Under the pieces are notes generated by a model that did not search any database, was not told the origin of the DNA, and saw only the letters and a program-made list of their open reading frames with translations. Shown in pieces: positions 55,356 to 64,000 of a stretch of 64,000 nt of DNA (the stretch's first letter is position 1; each line of letters opens with the position of its first letter). Position numbers and translations under genes: made by a program. This DNA comes from Tanypteryx hageni (Eukaryota; Arthropoda; Insecta; Odonata; Petaluridae): the NCBI GenBank assembly GCA_028673005.1, contig CM054118.1, positions 4,056,410-4,120,409 on the forward strand, given 5' to 3'.

Positions 55356-57145
55356 AAAATTACAAATTAAACTCTTTCAGTAAAATATGGATTTGGAAGT
55401 AATTTGCTCAACGGATGTTAACTAAATTTTATATGTATGATTTTTATAAAATATCATAATGAAATCAAGATTTTTAAAGCGGGGTTTAAAGTAGGGTAAA
55501 ATAATATTTAATCTACACGTATTTCTAGAGAGCTGTCCACATGGATTTTAACCCATTACGGTATATATAATCTTCATATAAATAAATAACCCAAATAGTA
55601 TATTTCAACTGGGTCGACTAAACATGGCTTCCACAATATCAAGGTTAGAATTTTTCTGTAACTACGAATTTCGAAGATATTTCAGTAAGAAATTTCGTTA
55701 GTAGGGCAGGAATAGAATGGCAAAACGAAATGAACATGTTTAGAACGGATCTAAAATGCAGAGCTACCACAATATAAGGACAAATAATTTTCTAATTTCA
55801 AAGCAAATACATTAATATTCGATTATACTACGGCGAATTTGACGAAAAGCATTCTGTTTGAAGATATCTCAGCAACCAATTGACCGGTTTTGATGAAACC
55901 TCCACCAATATCAATGTTGAACCAAGAAACGTAGAGACTTAAAACTTGGTATAATTATTAAAGAGACGTTGAGAATATGCACCTCCGTGTAAGAACTTTG
56001 ATTTCTTGGGTGGGAGGGAGGTATTAAATTTGAGTCTATAATTAATTTGTTCATAACAATTAATAGGGAATATTGGTCACCTACCATGAGAGTACCTTGA
56101 GTTTGGATGAAAATATTACCGAGTGATGTGTGCATGTAAATTTATAAACTCTAAACCCAGGGCTAAGCCCGGGCAATTACGCTAGTAGATAATATTTTTC
56201 AATATTTTGTGGACTCAAAGCCTTTCTGGTGAAGTTTTAACGCTAGCATATTATTTAGGCTCCAAGTAACTTCTGAAGTAAACTATCATCCAGCCCTCCG
56301 AAGCTCATCTGACATCCAATGCGGCCCTCCGAAGGATAAACATCTACAAATGCAACCCGCCATGCAGTAAAGGTTGCCGACCCTTGCGTAACTTACGGGA
56401 GACGGAGACGACCACTGGTCTAATCTGCAGTTGATCAGCAAACCGCCCATAATCATTTTTTGTCTATAGGAAAGATCATCTTTCCATTCGCCCGTTGAAG
56501 TCTCCGAACGATTCTCTCCAAAATCTAAAGTTTATTAATTGATTTTTATGATTTTTAAAAATCAGCAGGAATCTTGGATTTTATCAGATTGGAAGCAATA
56601 TTACGAATATCGTCGTTTTGGTACCACGACACTCGCCATTTTAATGACTATATCCTGACATAATATCGTAAGATTTACTTCTTTAAATCCCTTAGATTTT
56701 ATAAACATATTCTTCTAATGTAAACGATTCGCAAAGCTAAGACATTTTGAGGAAGTTCAGCTTGTTTTAGCGAACGAATTCTCCTTTTAAGGACAACTGT
56801 TCGATAAAGAAATCCATCCCTTAATATAATTTAAGCCATCAGAGTTTGCGTTCCGCCTTGCCATCTTTGTTTAAGCCCTTCGCCCAGGGGCGGACTGAGA
56901 GGTATAAAACTGCCTGGTAATTTGTGAAGAACACGGGAGCAATGACTCTCATCACAATATTAGCGGAGAGTGGATCGAATCTTATTTAAAATCAAGTAAT
57001 ATGATGGAGTGAAATTTTGCTCATAGAAAAGAATGACTAATTGAAAAAATTAATATATGTTTCAGTTGCACCGGAAGGTTATATGGCCTTGCCATAGGTT
57101 ATGATAAATAATGGAATAAAAAGTTTGTAAGTCAACCCATAAGAG

Positions 57146-57590
57146 AGGGGTCGGCAACCTTTCAAAGCGAAAGAGCAATTGTTTTGTTTTCGTCTCATGC
57201 CAAAATACTTTGGAGCCGCACCGTTGTGCCGAGTATATGCGGCACATTTGAAGGTCCGCGGTGCGGGAGTTCACGGCCTGGCCGAAAGAGGGGGGAAGTA
57301 GTGATTTTCGTTTCGCCGCGACGACGAGAGTTTACCTCGTAAGGAGAAGACCCGGCGGAGACCAGTCCAGCTCCCGTGACTCAAGGCGACCTCAACTAAG
57401 GAAAAGTGCCACTCATGGACTAAAAGTAAACTAACGTGCCACAAGGAACTCAGCAGGGACTGCGTGCTCACCGAAGAATAGATTGATGGGATCTTTATTA
57501 ATTCCTTTTGTTTAAATGTTTTGTAATGTCTTATTTGTTAAATATATCGGACTTTCTAAACAGCCAGCAGCGTTTCACCGTGACAACCTT
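57146..57590. mobile_element. hAT-like left end and adjoining TE-like block
   Basis: GAGGGGTCGGCAACCTTTCAAAG is a common hAT terminus, similar to the right end at 56386. The following GC-rich 57240-57590 has no recognisable protein. Partner end not found. Confidence 0.4.
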
Positions 57591-58329
57591 ATAATTAGAA
57601 ATTGAAGTTATAGCAGTAAGCATGTTTTATGACTGATGAGGGTTACGTAGCTTAAGTAACTTCTAAAGGGCCACAAGTATGAGAGTTTTTTTATAGCTTC
57701 GTATTTATTTTCCATCCGATGCCTTCTCAGTATCTTCCCTCGAGTTCACTATGCATTGACTTACAGGTATGTATGTATGTATGTGCCAGCATTTATTGTT
57801 ATTATAGGCATTTTTCCTATTTTACAATCAATATGATAAATGCACTAGTAATGATAGCTAGAAATACGGAAAAATCCTAGGTCATGCGAATACTAGGAAA
57901 AGAATAAAACTTGAACATTAGGATTGGATGAAGTCCATTACTACAAGTTTCAGGCATTACAAGAGGTGCAGCGGCGAAATAATGACGAGTAGTGAAAGCA
58001 AAAATCGCTTTCAGAAGGAAGAAAAACTAACGGGAAATACAAAGTAAAATATACGTAAGAAATCAATAAAATGCTAAATATGCAGCGAGAACATGGCCAC
58101 TGAGAAAAATGACAATGTACTTAGGATCTACTGTGTATACTGACCAGTGAGTGAGGATAAAATAATGGAATAGAAAGTTTGTAAGTTAATACAAAGGAAA
58201 ATAAAATGATCAAAACGAGGGAAATTAATTTCGCTGCCCTATGCGTGTATCAAAAAGCACATGATAGAATATTGAACGAAAGATTCAGAGGCACTTCGGG
58301 TTAATTTCAGCGATTGCTTGAGTTGTGTC

Positions 58330-58650
58330 GATTGGTTAAGATAATCTAATGGTTAGGACGCTGGCTGCTACTCGCCTGCTGCTTGAAAAGGCAGCGGGCA
58401 CGAATCTCGCAAGTAGAATTTTTCCAAGGTCGCCCGGCCCCGTTTGTGTGGTTTGAGGAGACCGCGCAAATTCAGCTGTTCCGTCCTTCGGAAGGGACGT
58501 TAAGCCGTTGCCCCCCATGGTGTTAAGAGCAAGCAAATGCCGGCACCGGGTTTCCCTCCTCCCTTCCCCGGTTATTCATTGCACTGCCTCTGAGATACCC
58601 ATTTGTGCTGTAAGAGAGGCGAATTGACTGGGCACTCAAACAAACAAACA
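58330..58650 (+). mobile_element. tRNA-derived SINE
   Basis: A-box-like TCTAATGGTTAGGACGC and B-box-like GGGCACGAATCTCGC open the unit. The body contains CCTTCGGAAGGGACGTTAAG followed by CCGTTG, a motif common in arthropod SINEs. The tail is CAAACAAACAAAC. About 320 bp. Confidence 0.7.
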
Positions 58651-58881
58651 AAACATACGTGAGCGAACGTGTTCTTTGTGCGCTAAATCACGAATGTGCG
58701 AGTGCGTATGTGCGCACATACGTGAAATGGTATGTACTTGCGTACGTACGTGTGACTGCAAGAGATCGTGCGCGCGCTAGTGTGTATGTGCGCGCGACCG
58801 TGCGCGAGCGCGCAAGTGTGTGCGTGAGCGACTGTGCGCGCGTGAGCGAGTGTGTCTGTGAACGTGTGTGTGTGTGTGCGC
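58651..58881 (+). repeat. GT/GC-rich alternating simple repeat, part 1
   Basis: Long runs of alternating purine and pyrimidine (GTGCGCGCGAC, GTGTGTGTGCGCG). Continues at 60151 after the hAT insertion. Translated ORFs here are artefacts. Confidence 0.85.
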
Positions 58882-58889
58882 GTGGACAG

Positions 58890-60142
58890 TGGGGTTGTCA
58901 ACTCGTGAGGAGTTGATTCCGGGAGATTTCCGCTCCATGAGTAGGAAATTTCGGAAGAATACGGGAGAAGTTACTCAATGGTAAAAACTCTTAAGCGAAC
59001 CATGAAACTTGCATACTTATATTGATGAGGAAACATAACGAATAGTTAATCTTAATTTTATCTTTTACTTTCTTCATATACGTACTGCAGAGAAAGTATT
59101 GTTTTCGTAAAATAATCGAGTTTGAGATTTGAACGGAAATACACGGTCTCCTGAACACGTTTAGACTATTTTCTCAATGATGTCGGTGTGTATATGTGTG
59201 ATAGTTTTTTTCTGAGCGCACAAACGCATAAAATAATGGTCAGAGCAACACAAAAATTTATATTTGTAATATTTATTATAAGTTTTGGCTGAAATCGGTT
59301 AACGGGCATTGGATGTTTACTATTGTCATTGTTTCATTTTAGGCAAATCTTCATTAATATAGATGTTACTTATTATAAACGTTATATAAAATATTATTCT
59401 CTAAAATATTTGTATTTAACAAATTTTCGTAGAACGCGTTATTTAGAAGATTTTTTCGTAATTTCCGAATAAACAGGGTAACACGTCGGGGAAATAAGAT
59501 ATAACAGAATTTAACGGGAAAGGAAGGGGTTCAGCATTTAGCATTTTAAAATTATTTACAATAATCGTACGAATTTGGCACTTGAAACATAGGACGCATG
59601 AAGCAATGGTATTTCACTTTCCTATCATCGATTTTTGAATCCGTTTCAGTTCTTGTTACAAATTCGTTTTGAACGCGGAAATTCGACGTTATTTTTTTAT
59701 GACAAATTTTGTTCGGCATGATGAATTGCATTGTTGCAGATTTCTTTTCTCTTTTACGTACTTCTCTTATATCTACGAGAATATCCTTTATAAACTAATT
59801 AATATTAATTATAATACTGTTATAATTAAATAATATAATAATTAATACGGTATACCTATGGATAAAGTCAGATTTTTATAGTATGTACTCTATAGACGCT
59901 AGCGAACCCTCCATATTCAATCAATGGAAATATAAAGGTGCATGAGACCCACTCGACCTCTTGGTAATGTTGCAAACTCTTCAACAAGGATGGTTATGTT
60001 CAAATATGAAACCCGCATGGCGATCACCTTGTTATAGGTGAAAACGGGAGAAAAAGGCCTCAATCCGGGAGTCGGGAGAATTTCTGGAACCTTGCCCTAT
60101 TCCGGGAGACTCCCGGCGAATCCGGGAGGGTTGGCAACCCTA
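58890..60142. mobile_element. Non-autonomous hAT with perfect 8-bp target duplication
   Basis: Flanked by GTGGACAG at 58882-58889 and 60143-60150. Ends TGGGGTTGTCAACTC and (reversed) TAGGGTTGCCAACCC, followed on both sides by CGGGAGA-type repeats (CCGGGAGATTTCC left, CCGGGAGACTCCC right). 1253 bp with no transposase frame. Confidence 0.85.
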
Positions 60143-60150
60143 GTGGACAG

Positions 60151-60240
60151 ACGTGAGCGAGTGTGTGACTGAGTGCGTGCTTGAGCGGGCGAGCGAGCGT
60201 GCGTGGGCGTGAGGGTGGGCGTGTGTGAGGAGGTGAACAT
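60151..60240 (+). repeat. GT/GC-rich simple repeat, part 2
   Basis: Same composition as 58651-58881 (GTGAGCGAGTGTGTGACTGA); the two were continuous before the hAT insertion. Confidence 0.8.
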
Positions 60241-61124
60241 ACTTACGTGTCAGTGTGAATTTAAAAAAGTATTATATAACGGTTTTTAGTTATTTTATTT
60301 GCCCTAATAGATAGGTAACTCCTGCTTCACTTGGTATCATCATAACGAGAGATGCAAAATGTACTTATGATGATATAAAGACTACAATAGAGAAAGCAAA
60401 AGTCGCTCTCAGAAGGAAGAAACTTCTAGTAATGGGAAATACGAAGTAAGAAGTACGTTTGAGCGCAAAATTTATTAACATTTTCCAGGCGGCAACAATG
60501 CTAAATTTCTTAATTGTTGTCCTCTTCAAAGGCAGACAGCCACGTAAAGATTAACGCAAGGAAAATCCACGCTGTGGCGCGCCGTAGAGGAAGAATAGCC
60601 AACGGCAAGATAAAGGGTACAAATGGATTCATGCCTAAATATAGTCAATGAATACTTTTCACGCGAGTCAAATGATTTTTAAGGAATATTAGAACATTGT
60701 TATCTTTTACCATTAACATTAAAAGATTTATAGCAAAATAAATCGACACATCTACTTACATTTGTTCGGTAACCAAGATGTTGTTTATTGTTTAAGTTTT
60801 GGGTAATAGTATTGACATAATCCACATAATTTTATTGCTGCGTTGAAGGTTTCGGTGCAACTATCCATGTGAATATTAAGTAAGACGTTAATTCGTAATT
60901 ATATTAATGGTAAAACTTAACAATACAATACAAAATAGTAAATGTTAATGTAAACATCGCTTGCGTAATTAAGGAATGGGGAACGTTTGATAAACTTGGA
61001 GTGCCTAACAGCAAAAGAAAGTAAATTTCAAAATTTTTTTTTTATTGTAATATGACATCAAAAGTGATATACTATCAATAAAATTAATAAATAATAAAAA
61101 TCGTCCGCTACTTAAAAGAAACCT
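60241..61124. other. Gene-free, partly Helitron-like
   Basis: 60385-60450 repeats a segment of 57990-58050 (AAAAGTCGCTCTCAGAAGGA). Otherwise nothing recognised. Confidence 0.4.
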
Positions 61125-61127
61125 CTT

Positions 61128-61156
61128 TCCCGAGCGAGGCCGGGCGTTTCAGCTAG
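61128..61156 (+). mobile_element. Helitron-like 3' terminus
   Basis: CCCGAGCGAGGCCGGG can fold as a short GC hairpin, followed by CGTTTCAG and CTAG/T. The 5' end was not located. Confidence 0.45.
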
Positions 61157-61739
61157 TAACTAATATAAAAGAAGTAATCGCATAACAGAATACCTTAGTA
61201 TTTGTGGCCATAATTTCACTTTTTAAACGCATATTGTATTATTTCAATTAAAATGTCCTGTCCTAAAACCTTTAAATAAAACATATAACAACAGTTGATA
61301 TTCTTTCATTTCAAATTTTATCCTGTAATAAGAAAAGAATGGGCGATGTGATGTATGGGTGAATGTCTGTACTTGTGAAACACTATATGTCAATTAATCA
61401 TTTCATTCCGTGAAAAGATATCCAAAATTCATTACTCTAAAAATAAGATTCCATAATGTACTTTACTTTATTAAACAAATAAATCATATTAAAGGTAAAA
61501 AGATGTTGGTATGTTAAAAACGAAATTTCCATTCTATACTTACTAGGGAATTAGCCAGTCAGAAAATTGAGTTTATTTGTGTAATAGGATTCGAAACGTT
61601 TCTGTATTCAGAATTACAGTGTAATTATCTCAATCTAAAACGCAGAAAACAGGCATATCACAAAAGGAGTAAGAAAGAAATATATTTTTGCAAAAGTAAA
61701 ACGATAAAATATGAAATTCCTTTGCTGAATAAATCTCTC

Positions 61740-62520
61740 AATAAAAATGAATGTGAAGAGCCATTTCAGCGTGGTGCAAAGAATGGCAAATTGAAATTAA
61801 TTACACTAAATGTGCCGCAGTTACGTTCTGAAAAAGTAAGAACATAGAAGTAGGTTCCGAGTATAAAATAGATGGAATAAATATTCAAGCAGCCGAGTAT
61901 GAAAATATTTAGGAGTAACAATTTGTCGAGATCATTCGTGGGACATGCACATTCGTCGAGTTATAGGCGCGGCCAACAAGAAACTGGCTTTCGTAGGTAG
62001 AATAGTAGGGAACACTACAGAAAAAGTACGTGAATCGTGTTACTTATCACTGGTTAGACCACAAGTATGCATATGGGATCCATACGAGAAGGAACATATT
62101 ATTCAATTAGAAAGAGTGCAGCGCAGAGCAGCCAGATTCGTAAAACAAAAGTGCGAACACAAGAAAAGCTTCACCTCATTATTGAGGGATTTGAACTGGG
62201 TACCACTAGAGGATCGTAGATTGAACTCAAGGTTGCGGCTTCTGGAGAAATATAGATCGGAATGTCTAAAAGACGAGGTTGTTTTAGTAATTGAAGCACC
62301 AACGTATATAGATAGGAACGACCGTAACGATAAGATACGTGAGATCGATTGTAGGACGGACCGTTATCTAGGCTCGTTCTTTGCGAGGACAATACGAGAA
62401 CACAACAGAAAATTTCAGCCTGCGATAGACAACCTTTAGGTAGGTTTTGGTGCATTGCATCCTCTGCCACCCACCAATTAAGTGAATTGCAGGGTAACAT
62501 GTAGATGTAACGTAAGAGTT
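61740..62520 (+). pseudogene. LINE reverse transcriptase C-terminal fragment
   Basis: ISAWCKEWQIEINYTKC-type palm end, then with stops YLGV-like remnants, then open frame 61945-62439: MHIRRVIGAANKKLAFVGRI, VRPQVCIWDPYEKEHIIQLE, RVQRRAARFVKQKCEHKKSF and LLRDLNWVPLEDRRLNSRLR. This is the RT thumb/tail of CR1/Jockey-type LINEs. 5' truncated, with no catalytic YxDD. Confidence 0.8.
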
Positions 62521-63047
62521 GTTTAAACATTGCTAATTGATACAGAGAGTGGTCCAAATGATTTCACTATAGAATTCAACGTAATGTTTTTAACGTTTTA
62601 ATGGTATTTACACTCAAGAATAATGTTTTTGAAAAAGAATAAGCTTTGTATTTATAATTTCGACGGTCAATAAATAGCCTTTTATAAAATGAATTTTCAT
62701 AAGTATGTACGTAATTTCATCTACCTTAGATTGGGTAAAATAGTACATTTAATAATAAAAGTTTTCTTCTTCTTTCCGATTTTGTGCATTGACATATTTC
62801 TATGTCCATTTGATGTTCAATAGTGTGCAGTTTATTATATATGTTTTTGGTTTTATGAAATTGTCTATTTTAATTAATGTGCATTGACCTTATTAATTTT
62901 TTGCTGTGCCATTTGTTATTTGTTAACGTTGCTACAACAATAATAAAATAATAATTTACTTGAGATTCTTTTCTATCAGTAAAGAATTTATTTTATAATG
63001 GATTTGATTGAATTTTTAACATTTAAACTGAAGCATGGTCCAAAAAC

Positions 63048-63195
63048 AATGGGTGAAAGATCTTTGGGTGAATCCTTATGTGGGTGAACCGGATTGTGGG
63101 CGAAAAACCTATGGGCGAAAAGGCATGGGTGAAAGGTCTTTGGGTGAAACGTCCCGTGGGTGAAGTGTCTGTGGGTGAAACGTCCGGATACCCAT
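63048..63195. repeat. GGGTGAAA-type minisatellite
   Basis: About ten irregular copies of a 12-17 base unit around GTGGGTGAAA/CTTTGGGTGAAA. The minus strand translates to a His/Phe/Pro repeat that is not a recognised protein. Confidence 0.75.
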
Positions 63196-63200
63196 GGAGA

Positions 63201-64000
63201 GGATTGCGGATTTGGAGAACCAGGTTTAACCAAGAATAATCACGGACCTTTCTAGGGACGGTTTACGAATGATGATGATTTATTTGGGATTGATTTTGTT
63301 TCTGAAAACTTGTCAAGAGATCAGCGAAAGAAAAGTGTTGCCAAATGTCACAACGAAAGTTTAAATTTGTAATAATAACGACTATTACAATATGTCAAAA
63401 TTTCAATACATTAATGTTAATATTTACGTTTTTCTCTATAAATAATATATAAAAATTATAGTAAATAATACGACCTAAAGTCTATTTTTTGCAGATAAAG
63501 TACAATTTATTATAAGTTTTGGAATCGAGTCCAACCATAAGAAAATACAATATGTACAATGGGTTTATTAATATTTCATATATTAATCATTACGTGACGA
63601 ATGTGTTCGCCACAAGTGTGTCGAACCTCGAAATCCTGTTGGACAACGCTGCTCTATGCAAATCTGATAAATAAAACGAACCGCTGAAAACTTCACTTTT
63701 ATGGAGAGCCGTATATAGAATTAAATAATCCTTACTGTTCGCAACCAATTTCGAACGTATTTACGGCGAATAAATCATGCAATACAACATCGCACGGCAT
63801 GTTACCAGAAATAAAATACTATTGAAATCGGTTCATCGCCGTACGAAGACACGATAAAACCCGATAGCTTGACAGATTTTATTAGTATCTATCTTACCAT
63901 TGGATGACTCAATAGATGGTATCAAACGGAGTGATACATACATCGCCACTCTTTAACGGCGCCGTAAAACGAATTGTAAAAAGGCAATCGTTCGTTGTCT
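63201..64000. other. Window end, no features recognised
   Basis: AT-rich, then mixed composition near 63900. No Sulf1 exon signature was found on the minus strand. Confidence 0.4.

Larger units (their letters stand above)
54062..56185 (+). mobile_element. Non-autonomous Helitron
   Basis: Begins TCTACAATAATAAAAG after A and ends with a GC-rich hairpin (CCCAGGGCTAAGCCCGGG) about 11 bases before CTAG, followed by T: the A/TC...CTRR/T rule of Helitrons. 2124 bp, no Rep/helicase frame. Interior holds 145-bp tandem repeats. Confidence 0.75.
53978..56386. mobile_element. hAT-like element hosting a Helitron
   Basis: Ends CAAGGGTGGCCAACC and (reversed) CAAGGGTCGGCAACC are inverted repeats of a common hAT type. 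Flanks CGTTAGGG and CGTAACTT match poorly, so the target duplication is unproven. Without the Helitron the element is only about 285 bp, a MITE. Confidence 0.6.

Noticed and set aside
58659..58916. Plus and minus ORFs in the GT/GC tract
   Set aside because: Repeat translations (Arg/Val/Ser or Thr/His), not proteins.
50000..64000. Upstream Sulf1 exons (formylglycine site, HAAPHGPED-type segment)
   Set aside because: No matching minus-strand coding segment was seen. They are presumed to lie beyond the window.
1..64000. CRISPR arrays, bacterial operons, prophage or retroviral LTR proviruses
   Set aside because: No direct-repeat/spacer arrays, no prokaryotic gene organisation, and no gag-pol-env or paired LTRs detected.

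Overview
The window is animal nuclear DNA, most likely from an insect: it is AT-rich, genes are split by GT-AG introns, and the introns are packed with hAT, P/THAP, PIF/Harbinger, Helitron, Penelope, Jockey-like LINE and SINE sequences. No bacterial, organellar or CRISPR features were seen. The species cannot be named from the sequence alone.

The one clear host gene is on the minus strand: the 3' two thirds of an extracellular heparan sulfate 6-O-endosulfatase (Sulf1). I could chain 17 coding exons from 49966 down to the stop codon at 12639-12641. Every intron phase fits, giving 1023 in-frame residues after a split first codon. They run from the second half of the sulfatase domain, through a long basic/acidic hydrophilic region, to the conserved Cys-rich C-terminal domain and a short basic tail. 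The N-terminal part, with the signal peptide and formylglycine site, must lie beyond 64000, because no matching exon was found between 49967 and the window end.

Layout. 1-8100: remnants of transposon-type genes, namely a P-element-like THAP pseudogene, a MADF/BESS gene with a 13-residue tandem repeat, a PIF/Harbinger transposase pseudogene, and a divergent pair of THAP genes. 8100-12638: hAT termini and the probable Sulf1 3' UTR or intergenic DNA. 12639-49966: Sulf1 exons separated by TE-rich introns. These include a 2.8 kb hAT with a target duplication (16231-19023); a ZBED5-like hAT broken by a MITE (26.2-28.2 kb); a four-level nest (Sulf1 intron, then Jockey-like LINE, then a DDE transposon with a 3-bp target duplication, then a Penelope element set in TA repeats; 31.2-37.3 kb); a deleted hAT carrying a dense heat-shock-element array and TATA box (38742-40387); and a PHD-ORF1 LINE broken by a pogo-like MITE (41.8-46.5 kb). 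49967-64000: upstream Sulf1 intron with a GC-rich CT/GA island, a non-autonomous Helitron, a tRNA-type SINE, a hAT element with a perfect 8-bp duplication inside a GT/GC-rich simple repeat, a LINE 3' fragment and a minisatellite.

The most unusual signals are the heat-shock-type promoter inside the hAT at 38.7-40.4 kb, the unclassified DDE plus C2H2 transposase with 3-bp target duplications, the Penelope element bounded by TA microsatellites with a possible degenerate hammerhead ribozyme core, and a 161-bp unit with an 11-bp duplication whose tRNA-like part sits at the wrong end for a SINE.
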